From contig CAYPUE010000044.1 of NCBI GenBank assembly GCA_964414015.1, forward strand, positions 1 to 5,683: a stretch of 5,683 bases of DNA, written 5' to 3'. The position numbers and the translations under genes are program-made. The DNA is from JAUSEW01 sp964414015. GTDB lineage: Bacteria > Patescibacteriota > Microgenomatia > Levybacterales > UBA12049. This document shows, one piece after another, positions 1 through 5,205 of this stretch (the first letter of the stretch is position 1; every line of letters begins with the position of its first letter). The notes beneath the pieces are model-generated. The model saw only the letters and a program-made list of their open reading frames with translations. It had not been told where the DNA came from and made no database searches.

Positions 1-152
1 TCCTCCAATGATTCCAGCTCATCTGCGCTGATTAAAGTTGCTTTTGGCTGTCCTTTTACGGTAATTACAACGCGATCCATGTACTTATTTACTTTTGAAA
101 CAAGGTTTGGGAGCTGTTGTCTGGCATCAGATATAGACATTAAATTAGTCAT
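1..152 (-). CDS. Type II toxin-antitoxin antitoxin, Phd/YefM family (3' end outside window)
   Basis: The minus strand encodes 50 residues from the ATG at 152 and then leaves the window. The start (MTNLMSISDARQQLPNLVSK) and the later stretch with VVITVKGQPKATLISADELE match the family pattern: an N-terminal 'S.s.AR..L..lv..v' helix, then 'v.ItkhGkp.a.LiS.deyesl' strands. In this family the N-terminal half binds DNA and represses its own promoter, while the C-terminal tail (not visible) wraps and neutralises a cognate toxin, often of the RelE/YoeB, Doc or VapC type. The toxin gene would be expected just left of the window and cannot be identified here. Arg11 sits where YefM proteins keep a DNA-contacting Arg. 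A second in-frame ATG lies at 140. I chose 152 because it gives the usual N-terminal length and because the promoter would place the mRNA 5' end only 1-2 bases upstream. The operator in the promoter strongly supports the family call. Confidence 0.85.
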   Translation of the reverse strand, partial: MTNLMSISDARQQLPNLVSKVNKYMDRVVITVKGQPKATLISADELESLE

Positions 153-159
153 ATGGCGT

Positions 160-181
160 ATTGTACAACATTATGTACAAT
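160..181. promoter_or_regulatory. YefM-type operator: paired TGTACA motifs, 8-bp inverted repeat
   Basis: ATTGTACA (160-167) and TGTACAAT (174-181) form a perfect 8-bp inverted repeat with a 6-bp spacer. Each arm contains TGTACA (162-167 and 174-179), with centres exactly 12 bp apart. In E. coli the yefM-yoeB operator is built on TGTACA core motifs with 12-bp centre-to-centre spacing, so the YefM-YoeB complex binds both on one DNA face. The site overlaps the -10 and spacer of the antitoxin promoter. Binding of the antitoxin or toxin-antitoxin complex here would block it and could also affect the divergent promoter, whose -35 is 18 bp away. Confidence 0.8.
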
Positions 182-188
182 CTGTCAA
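160..188 (-). promoter_or_regulatory. Antitoxin promoter (TTGACA-17-TACAAT)
   Basis: Read on the minus strand, a perfect -35 TTGACA (plus positions 183-188) is followed after 17 bp by TACAAT (160-165), one base from consensus. The predicted transcription start is about 153-154, immediately before the ATG at 152, implying a leaderless antitoxin mRNA. The -10 box and most of the spacer lie inside the TGTACA operator, as expected for autorepression. Confidence 0.8.
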
Positions 189-198
189 CGGGCAATTT

Positions 199-227
199 TT
201 GCCAAATTTGACTATAAGGTGTATAAT
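199..227 (+). promoter_or_regulatory. Divergent plus-strand promoter (TTGCCA-17-TATAAT)
   Basis: TTGCCA (199-204) is separated by 17 bp from a perfect TATAAT (222-227). The predicted start is near 234, giving a leader of about 26 bases before the ATG at 260. It lies back to back with the antitoxin promoter, the two -35 boxes being 10 bp apart, so the two transcription units may influence each other. Confidence 0.65.
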
Positions 228-234
228 CCAAGAG

Positions 235-253
235 TTAAACCCTACTGGGTTAA
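235..253 (+). promoter_or_regulatory. Small hairpin in the leader, next to a short-spaced AAGGA ribosome site
   Basis: AACCC (238-242) pairs with GGGTT (247-251) across a 4-base loop. If A237 is bulged, two more pairs (T235-T236 with A252-A253) extend the stem into the only purine-rich ribosome-site candidate, AAGGA at 252-256, which is just 3 bases before the ATG at 260. The hairpin starts at the predicted 5' end of the mRNA. It may protect the end or partly mask the ribosome site. The stem is short, so the role is speculative. Confidence 0.3.
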
Positions 254-259
254 GGAATT

Positions 260-508
260 ATGGCAAGAAGAGAAGCACTTGAATCAAATGGGTGGATTTA
301 CATATGCTGTGAATCGCCTGAATTACGAGAAAATTCTAAGCAATTAGACGAAATGCGTACTCCTCACGAGGATAGGTTGTATGTTCCAGCGCATGAACTG
401 AAGGATGTAAATTTTAGCGAAGCACTAAGAACCAATTTGAGAAACGGTCGTTATATGGCTGTGTTTTTCAGGAGACCAAAAATAGACAATCGACATCCTC
501 AAAAATAA
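260..508 (+). CDS. Small hypothetical protein (82 aa)
   Basis: I do not recognise a family. The protein is soluble and strongly charged, with no signal peptide or membrane segment. A short hydrophobic strand with two adjacent cysteines (WIYICCESPE, about residues 12-21) is followed by an acidic/basic middle. The C-terminal half has a strand-like GRYMAVFFRRPK (about 63-74), and the tail is basic. It counts as a real gene because a consensus-like promoter sits 26 bases upstream of its start, AAGGA precedes the ATG, and the composition is protein-like. The competing overlapping frame at 153-347 would start inside the operator and upstream of the predicted transcription start. The gene is transcribed away from the antitoxin and is probably monocistronic, ending before a convergent operon. 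A role linked to the toxin-antitoxin locus is possible but rests on position alone. Confidence 0.6.
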   Translation: MARREALESNGWIYICCESPELRENSKQLDEMRTPHEDRLYVPAHELKDVNFSEALRTNLRNGRYMAVFFRRPKIDNRHPQK

Positions 509-586
509 AATAGAATTTTCTAGGTCAATTTGCTTCACATTAATTTCGTGGAGTTTGTTTTGGGAGAGGGTGAAGATTTTTGGTAG

Positions 587-607
587 ATTCCGAAACAAGT
601 TCGGAAT
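587..607. repeat. REP-like palindrome in the convergent intergenic gap
   Basis: ATTCCGAA (587-594) and TTCGGAAT (600-607) form a perfect 8-bp stem with a 5-base loop, followed by GACA. The pattern 'GTCATTCCGAAC...GGAAT' read on the minus strand resembles dispersed extragenic palindromes seen in many bacterial genomes. It lies between a gene ending at 508 and one ending at 619 on the opposite strand. It could therefore act as a transcript-end hairpin for both, although neither side has the U-run of a classic intrinsic terminator. The rest of 509-618 shows nothing else I can name. Confidence 0.6.
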
Positions 608-618
608 GACACCTCAGA

Positions 619-1938
619 TTACTTACCGATAATGATGATGGCGTCTGGGACGGAGCCTTCGGAGAGATCGGAAGAAGTATTCTTGATGGTATATTTTTCC
701 GCTAAATCCTTTCGCAGGAGACTTAAATAGGCTTTGGTAGAGTTTTTGGTCTTTATCGTTACCCCTTCGTACTTATAATTATCCGCATTGACAGTGGATG
801 AAATATTATAGCCCTTACTTTTCAAAAAGTCCGCAGCTTTTCCCGCTGTTCCTTCTACTCCGCTTCCATTCTCAACGCTAATTGTGATTTTGGTTCTGTC
901 AAGATTGGCAGCAATTTTTTCCGGCGAATTTTCTTCCAGACTTTTATTCACTTTTTGTAAAAGCGACAGAATTTGATTCTCTTCATTGGAATTTTTAGCA
1001 AACTTCGATTTCGCATCGTTTAATAACTGTTGGGCTTGATTAAAACTGTCTCTGGATAATTTTTTATTTAAATCCGAAAGACTTTGTCCCTCATCATATT
1101 TGCTTTTGGCTTGCGTGTAGACGCTGTTAAAGAGAACTTGGGTTTTGGCATCGTTTTGTTTTTTAATTGCGAAGAAAATACTGGCGATAAGAATAATCGC
1201 GATAAAAACAAGAATTGTCAGAAAATGTTTTTTGGAATGAGTAAGATTATAAAAAGAGAAAAATTTTCCAGGAATCGGTGGAGAAAGTATGGGTTCTTGC
1301 AGGGATTCGGGTTCTTCATATGGCGCTTGAGACATTTCTTGCTCCTGATATTTTATGACTATCGAAGCGGCACGTCCGTCTTCTTTTGCGTGGAGTTTTG
1401 GAGCCAAGTCCTCGGAAATTTCACTTGGAGGAAGACTATCTAAAGATGATTGGAGAATATCGTTAGTGATGATTTCCCCATACGCTTTGGTTTCCAGGAC
1501 AATTAAATCGTCTTTTTCTACAAATCCGGATGAGGCAACTAGAGCATCTTCGTCTTTGGCTACCAAAACTTCACCCAAATTTTCTCCCCTTTTAATCAGT
1601 GCTTTTCCGCCTTTTCCTGCAAATAAATATAGTGCGTTTTCAGAGAACGAACCAACAGAGAAAGAATACAAAACATCCTCGGGTATGATTTTCAAAGATT
1701 CCTCTAGCGCAGACTTGATGGAAGACAAATCTTTGGTCTCAAGTGTAAAAAAATTCTGTTCCAATTTCTCCAAAATGTTTTTTCCAAGCGTTGCCAAAGA
1801 TTCATTAATGTCTTCTTCTTTTTCAACTTTTTCCAAAGACACAACAGCGAAAAGCTTGCCTGCATTGTAAGCTTGAGACCACGAAGAAGGTGTGGGACTG
1901 GCGACTATTTTGGCAAATGCAAGATTTGTTTCAGCCAT
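619..1938 (-). CDS. Membrane protein with PP2C-like (probably inactive) domain and C-terminal LytR_C domain
   Basis: This 439-residue protein is the last gene of the minus-strand operon. Residues about 1-198 resemble a PP2C-type Ser/Thr phosphatase fold: GKLFAVVSLE (27-36), LYLFAGKGGKALIKRGE (103-119), ASSGFVEKDDLIVLETKAYG (135-154) and GRAASIVIKY (188-197) align with the PP2C motifs around DGMGG, GDSRaYl..dG, L.TDGl and DN.T. The metal-binding Asp of each motif appears replaced (SL at 34-35, GK at 108-109, TKA at 150-152, GR at 188-189), suggesting a pseudophosphatase. A Pro/Glu-rich linker (200-225) leads to one transmembrane helix (about 239-258). A helical, charged stalk follows (262-340), then a LytR_C domain (350-438) with ENGSG, GY, NADNY, LLRKDL and DLSEG landmarks. 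The likely topology is N-terminus inside, LytR_C outside. The LCP ligase domain that usually precedes LytR_C is absent. The start follows the upstream stop codon by 3 bases with no Shine-Dalgarno. LytR_C is firm; PP2C-like is moderate. Confidence 0.8.
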   Translation of the reverse strand: MAETNLAFAKIVASPTPSSWSQAYNAGKLFAVVSLEKVEKEEDINESLATLGKNILEKLEQNFFTLETKDLSSIKSALEESLKIIPEDVLYSFSVGSFSENALYLFAGKGGKALIKRGENLGEVLVAKDEDALVASSGFVEKDDLIVLETKAYGEIITNDILQSSLDSLPPSEISEDLAPKLHAKEDGRAASIVIKYQEQEMSQAPYEEPESLQEPILSPPIPGKFFSFYNLTHSKKHFLTILVFIAIILIASIFFAIKKQNDAKTQVLFNSVYTQAKSKYDEGQSLSDLNKKLSRDSFNQAQQLLNDAKSKFAKNSNEENQILSLLQKVNKSLEENSPEKIAANLDRTKITISVENGSGVEGTAGKAADFLKSKGYNISSTVNADNYKYEGVTIKTKNSTKAYLSLLRKDLAEKYTIKNTSSDLSEGSVPDAIIIIGK

Positions 1939-1941
1939 TTT

Positions 1942-2169
1942 TTATAGTATAACAAAGGCTGTCAAAAAAAGCGAAATTGCAAGGATAATATGGATTATAG
2001 AGATTATTTTAAGTATTGCTTTAGAACTAGGGAGTACAAGAATTTTTCCCATTACCTTAACCTGGGTGAAAACAACAAATGTAAAAATTACGTAGAAAAC
2101 TATTATAATAAGGGTTACGATTTTAATCCATAAACTCGGATGTAAAGAGTTAATAAAATTTAAATCCAT
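1942..2169 (-). CDS. Small two-helix membrane protein (75 aa)
   Basis: The protein is almost entirely two transmembrane helices, about residues 14-35 and 51-74, joined by a short loop with basic residues (QVKVMGK, 36-42) and a small polar turn (LPSSK). The N-terminus (MDLNFINSLHPSLW) is short and polar. The basic loop suggests a cytoplasmic connection with both ends outside, by the positive-inside rule. I cannot assign a function. It resembles the tiny two-helix proteins of unknown function common in Microgenomates genomes (DUF5657-like is a guess). It is third in the operon, 4 bases after the PH-domain gene and 3 bases before the PP2C-like/LytR_C gene, so it is translated in step with them and may be a partner or anchor subunit. 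No Shine-Dalgarno is visible. The AT-rich frame is nevertheless maintained without stops and fits the gap between neighbours exactly. Confidence 0.75.
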   Translation of the reverse strand: MDLNFINSLHPSLWIKIVTLIIIVFYVIFTFVVFTQVKVMGKILVLPSSKAILKIISIIHIILAISLFLTAFVIL

Positions 2170-2173
2170 ATTG

Positions 2174-2779
2174 TTATTTTGGGCCTTTCCCGGTTAAGTC
2201 TCCGATTATATGTGTCGCTTCTCTTGGTTTTGGGATGGAAAGAGCTTCGAAATTCCTTTCGTTTCCTGCTGTCTGAACGAAAAGATCACCATAGTTAAAA
2301 AAAGTCGGAATAAATCCGGATTGAGTATAATTAACATCCTGAACATGGGTAAGACTTGTGACGGCAATATTATGTACCACAATATCTGAATAATCTATAT
2401 CTACGACTCGCTCTGTGGTGACGATAAAGACATTATAAAACCAGTGAAGAAAACTTATAAATACATAAGAAAACAGTATTAAATAATAAAACAGAGTAAA
2501 AACAGTAATAAAGCGATTGGCAGATGGAGAAAAGAGAAGATCTAAGCCTAAATTTGGCAATAAAGTAGAAGTTATTATAGGTAAGACCAGAAGAAGCAAG
2601 CTAAAAGCAAGCCAAGAAATATTTGTTAAAAAATGGGATCGCAAAAATAAAATAATTGATTCATCGTGTTTTTGGGTTTGGAACCTTACTCCTTCGGGAT
2701 ACCGGCGAAAAGCAGAAAGAAAATTTACATCAGTTGCAGCAGGATTATCTTTTTTGGGTGCGATAAAAATATCGTTCAT
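2174..2779 (-). CDS. PH domain-containing membrane protein (bPH2/YdbS-like)
   Basis: The 201-residue protein has a cytoplasmic N-terminus with RRYPEGVRFQTQKHDESI (25-42), the usual lead-in of bacterial PH-domain membrane proteins. Two transmembrane helices follow (about 52-74 and 90-111). A bPH2 domain (about 112-196) starts with HWFYNVFIVTTERVVDIDYS, close to the family pattern 'hwyynvyivTneRiidid'. It continues with SLTHVQDVNYTQSGF, then FFNYGDLFVQTAG and an IPKPREATHII end. This domain family (DUF304/bPH2) is found in YdbS/YdbT-type proteins. Its role is poorly defined, but it is membrane-associated and often next to envelope genes. The start codon is 4 bases after the SpoIID-like gene stop, and the next gene begins 4 bases after its own stop. 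No Shine-Dalgarno is visible. The family call is confident; the function is unknown. Confidence 0.85.
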   Translation of the reverse strand: MNDIFIAPKKDNPAATDVNFLSAFRRYPEGVRFQTQKHDESIILFLRSHFLTNISWLAFSLLLLVLPIITSTLLPNLGLDLLFSPSANRFITVFTLFYYLILFSYVFISFLHWFYNVFIVTTERVVDIDYSDIVVHNIAVTSLTHVQDVNYTQSGFIPTFFNYGDLFVQTAGNERNFEALSIPKPREATHIIGDLTGKGPK

Positions 2780-2783
2780 ATAG

Positions 2784-4505
2784 CTATTTTCTTTCTACAT
2801 TAAAGAGAACAGATTTTATGGAAATATAGCCTGGCGCTCTTAGGTTAAAAATTTGTTTAAAATCAGATCCTCCAATTGAGATATCGCCTCGATTGGTGCT
2901 AAATGTTATATTAGCAGTTTTTCCATCATTACTGTAGGTAACGGAAATATTAGATATTGAGCTAACGCTTCCTCCGCCGACACTTCCTGCCAGATCTCTT
3001 GTTTCTCCCATAGAATATGGGTTTCCGCCCCAGCAGGATGTTGTTACAGGGGTAATCCTGCCGTTATCAACGCCACCCTTATTTTGAATTAAATATGCAT
3101 TTAAAATATCTGACATCTCTTCAGTGTTTAGCCATGGATTGGTGCGTCCGCACTTATTAGATGAGATAGAATAATTTTGCGTGTACCAACCTTTATAAAA
3201 CCACGGACTGTCGGCAATTTTTTCATAGGCTCCGGATGTCCAGGTGTCTTTATTGCCGGATGTCGTATCCCAGCCGGAATTGTTGCTGTAGCCTCCGGTA
3301 GTTGAAGAATATTGAGCGTTTGGCCCGCCTTCCAGAACCCATCCTCTGGTTTCATTAACTGCTTCTTCCCAGGCGCCTCCTTTGTTTTCATCTTTATATA
3401 CTTGGCAGGATTCAGTTGCGCAGATAGATCCTCCTTGCCGAATTGCATAGGTTCTTGCAGCAACCGCTTGAGCCTTAAGTGCTTCCTTTGGGAATGAATT
3501 TGGCATCTCATAAATGCGCTTCATATATTCATCCTCAAATGCTCTTGTACCGTATCCAAGAACATCTATAGTTGCGGGAACACCATAACTTTTGTTTAGA
3601 TTCGCTCCCGGATAATAAAAAGCCAGAATTTGCTCTGCAGATTGGCCTTGATTTGCTCTTCCTTTTGCTCCGTACTGGCTCATGCCGTTTCTATGGGTGA
3701 AAGCGCCAAAAGAAAATCCTGCGAATGCTGGAGAAAATCCCGGATTATAGTTTGGTGAAGCATTTGGATCATCAGCCAAAGGCACATCTCCAACAGAGGT
3801 TGTAAAAGTTCCTGATTTGGCATTTAAAATTTCTTCTTGTTTCGCCGTAAGACTTGCAATTTGACCTGAAAGGACTGATTGATAAGCCTTGGCTCCGCTA
3901 ATAATTTTGTCAAGTTTTGCGGATTGAGCATCAAGGTCGGTTTTTATAGAAATTAATCTCTCTTGTTCATTTTCCAGATTTACTTTTTTAGTTTCCAGGT
4001 CCTGAATAGATAGGGCAATATTGGTAATGATTACTTTGTCTTGGTCTGTCGCAGCTTTTTGATATGCCAGAACTTGAGTTATTTTGGCTGCCATTGGTGT
4101 GGAAAGAAGAACGAGAAATGGAGAATTATAATAGCTTTTGATATAAAAATCAGAAATTGTACGATTTAAAATCAGCTGCTGCTTGGCAAGATTTTTATAA
4201 CCTTGATCGATATTGTCTTTCTTAATAGCAATATCCTGCTCAATCTGGGAGACTCTTTTCTTGATGCTGTTAATTTGGGTTTGCATTCTTTGAAATTCTG
4301 ATTCCAATGGTTTAGTGGCATTAACCGACAGGTCATAAGCTTTTTGTATAGACTGAAGGCAATTTCCTATAGCGCTAAGATTCAAAGAAGAAATATTTGA
4401 ACAACTGGTATCTTGAGCTTTGACAATAGGAGAGAAATATACGTTGAGAAAACCAAGAATTGCGATAGAAATAGAAAGTAAAAATACAGGTAAAAACCTT
4501 TTCAT
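2784..4505 (-). CDS. Secreted SpoIID/LytB-domain protein with N-terminal coiled coil (putative lytic transglycosylase)
   Basis: This 573-residue protein is the first gene of the operon. A signal peptide is clear: MKR, a hydrophobic core to about residue 25, cleavage likely after VKA at 30. Long coiled-coil segments (about 65-115 and 160-230) flank SPFLVLLSTPMAAKIT (128-143), a layout like PcsB/CwlO-type hydrolase stalks that are regulated from the membrane. A SpoIID domain follows from about 265: THRNGMSQYGAKGRANQG (270-287), ILAFYYPG (293-300), FPKEALKAQAVAARTYA (338-354) and SSTTGGYS (400-407). In SpoIID, the Glu of 'EALKAQ' is the catalytic acid that cuts glycan strands; here it is Glu341. 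Cys362 and Cys367 lie where SpoIID carries its zinc-binding cysteines. Residues 515-573 form a small beta-rich tail after a Gly/Ser linker. The domain is intact, so activity is plausible. The organism type does not suggest sporulation, so a growth or division wall-remodelling role is inferred. Confidence 0.88.
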   Translation of the reverse strand: MKRFLPVFLLSISIAILGFLNVYFSPIVKAQDTSCSNISSLNLSAIGNCLQSIQKAYDLSVNATKPLESEFQRMQTQINSIKKRVSQIEQDIAIKKDNIDQGYKNLAKQQLILNRTISDFYIKSYYNSPFLVLLSTPMAAKITQVLAYQKAATDQDKVIITNIALSIQDLETKKVNLENEQERLISIKTDLDAQSAKLDKIISGAKAYQSVLSGQIASLTAKQEEILNAKSGTFTTSVGDVPLADDPNASPNYNPGFSPAFAGFSFGAFTHRNGMSQYGAKGRANQGQSAEQILAFYYPGANLNKSYGVPATIDVLGYGTRAFEDEYMKRIYEMPNSFPKEALKAQAVAARTYAIRQGGSICATESCQVYKDENKGGAWEEAVNETRGWVLEGGPNAQYSSTTGGYSNNSGWDTTSGNKDTWTSGAYEKIADSPWFYKGWYTQNYSISSNKCGRTNPWLNTEEMSDILNAYLIQNKGGVDNGRITPVTTSCWGGNPYSMGETRDLAGSVGGGSVSSISNISVTYSNDGKTANITFSTNRGDISIGGSDFKQIFNLRAPGYISIKSVLFNVERK

Positions 4506-4525
4506 ATTTTGATCATTGATGCATC

Positions 4526-4555
4526 TTGATTATAGCAAATTAAATGTGTTATTAT
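4526..4555 (+). promoter_or_regulatory. Divergent promoter of the single-pass LytR_C gene (TTGATT-18-TATTAT)
   Basis: TTGATT (4526-4531) and TATTAT (4550-4555) are separated by 18 bp. The predicted start is about 4562, two bases before the ATG at 4564, so the mRNA would be practically leaderless. The -35 hexamer shares three bases with the -10 box of the opposite operon (4529-4534), so polymerase cannot occupy both at once. Confidence 0.5.
4529..4534 (-). promoter_or_regulatory. -10 box of the SpoIID/PH/LytR_C operon promoter
   Basis: Read on the minus strand, a perfect TATAAT lies here. The predicted transcription start is near 4522, giving a leader of about 17 bases to the ATG at 4505, with no Shine-Dalgarno in it. 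No good -35 hexamer is found 16-18 bp upstream, where the sequence is only AT-rich. The promoter may therefore be weak or depend on an activator. Confidence 0.55.
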
Positions 4556-4563
4556 TAAAAAGT

Positions 4564-5145
4564 ATGGAAGAAGCATCGTTTCAAGCTCCTGCACCTTCTG
4601 ATAATTTTTATACTCCTTCTGCACCTCAAAAATCGAGAAATTTCGGACGGCTTATTATTGTTATTGTTATTTTAGGAATTTTAATTTTCGGAGGGTATAG
4701 ATTGATAAGCTCCAGACAGACAACAACTATTCCTTCGATTACTCCAACTCCAACAGAATTTCAATTTCCAACAGATACGCCGACACCCAGTCCGGAAACT
4801 TCCCCAACGCCCAAGGTTACAACTGCTCCCACTGTAAATCCAATCGATTCATCAACCGGTCTTGACAAAAGCGAACTTACAGTTGAAGTTCAAAACGGAA
4901 GCGGAGAAGTTGGTGTAGCTAGCAAAGCATCAGACATACTTAAGGGTTTTGGCTATCGTGTTACTGCGATTGGAAATGCGGATAACTTTAATTATGAGAA
5001 CGCAACAATTCAGGTGAAAAGTACGAAAAGCAAATACTTACCTCTTCTTAAAAAGGATTTAGGATTTAGCTATACGGTTGGGAGTTCTTCGGCAGATTTA
5101 TCCGAGTCATCAACAGCAGATGCTTTAGTCGTCATTGGCAAATAG
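4564..5145 (+). CDS. Single-pass membrane protein with extracellular LytR_C domain
   Basis: This 193-residue protein has a short cytoplasmic N-terminus, one transmembrane helix (about 29-47, RLIIVIVILGILIFGGY), and a Thr/Pro-rich extended stalk (52-98, several TPTP repeats) of the kind that spans a cell wall. It ends in a LytR_C domain (104-192) with QNGSGEVGVASKASDIL, GY, NADNFNYE, LLKKDLGF and ADLSES. LytR_C usually follows the LCP domain of enzymes that attach polymers to peptidoglycan, and its own role is unclear. There is no LCP domain here, so it is not a ligase itself. By my hand count the domain matches that of the protein at 619-1938 at about 44 of 89 ungapped positions. I start at the ATG at 4564: the frame is open upstream to TTG 4516 and ATG 4519, but these lie at or before the predicted promoter elements, and the shorter start puts the ATG right at the predicted mRNA 5' end. 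Confidence 0.85.
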   Translation: MEEASFQAPAPSDNFYTPSAPQKSRNFGRLIIVIVILGILIFGGYRLISSRQTTTIPSITPTPTEFQFPTDTPTPSPETSPTPKVTTAPTVNPIDSSTGLDKSELTVEVQNGSGEVGVASKASDILKGFGYRVTAIGNADNFNYENATIQVKSTKSKYLPLLKKDLGFSYTVGSSSADLSESSTADALVVIGK

Positions 5146-5170
5146 CAAGCAAGTCATTTTTGCAGTCCTC

Positions 5171-5199
5171 TTGATTCTTTATTCATAATTCATTATTCT
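5171..5199 (+). promoter_or_regulatory. Possible promoter of the epimerase-like gene (TTGATT-17-TATTCT)
   Basis: TTGATT (5171-5176) is followed after 17 bp by TATTCT (5194-5199), placing the predicted transcription start at 5206, the A of the start codon. An alternative pair is TTGCAG (5160-5165) with CATAAT (5184-5189), 18-bp spacing, giving a 10-base leader. Both are imperfect. The 60-bp AT-rich gap has no ribosome site and no convincing terminator for the preceding gene. Confidence 0.35.
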
Positions 5200-5205
5200 T
5201 TTCTT

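Noticed and set aside
79..282. 67-residue plus-strand open frame
   Set aside because: It lies antisense to the antitoxin gene and its promoter, with no recognisable protein pattern.
153..347. 64-residue plus-strand open frame over the antitoxin operator
   Set aside because: It would start inside the operator and upstream of the predicted plus-strand transcription start. The frame at 260-508 fits the promoter and ribosome site better.
1084..1443. 119-residue plus-strand open frame
   Set aside because: It is a shadow of the same minus-strand gene, across its membrane helix and stalk, with low-complexity composition.
1355..1870. 171-residue plus-strand open frame opposite the LytR_C/PP2C-like gene
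   Set aside because: It is antisense to a well-supported gene, rich in Ser/Lys/Phe as expected for a mirror frame, has no promoter or ribosome site, and shows no family pattern.
1946..1965. TTGACA and TATACT on the minus strand before the gene starting at 1938, as an internal promoter
   Set aside because: The two hexamers are only 8 bp apart and no acceptable -10 lies at 16-18 bp. The gene follows its neighbour by 3 bases and is better explained as part of the operon.
2517..2783. 88-residue plus-strand open frame
   Set aside because: It is antisense to the N-terminal part of the PH-domain gene; highly basic shadow frame without signals.
3128..3511. 127-residue minus-strand open frame within the SpoIID gene
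   Set aside because: It is a +1 frame shadow of the conserved SpoIID domain, whose own frame contains all catalytic motifs.
4516..4563. TTG 4516 or ATG 4519 as the start of the single-pass LytR_C gene
   Set aside because: The extra 15-16 residues would be encoded across the divergent promoter elements, upstream of the predicted transcription start.
5146..5205. Terminator after the single-pass LytR_C gene
   Set aside because: Only weak GCAA/TTGC pairing near a short T-run was found, with no stable stem.
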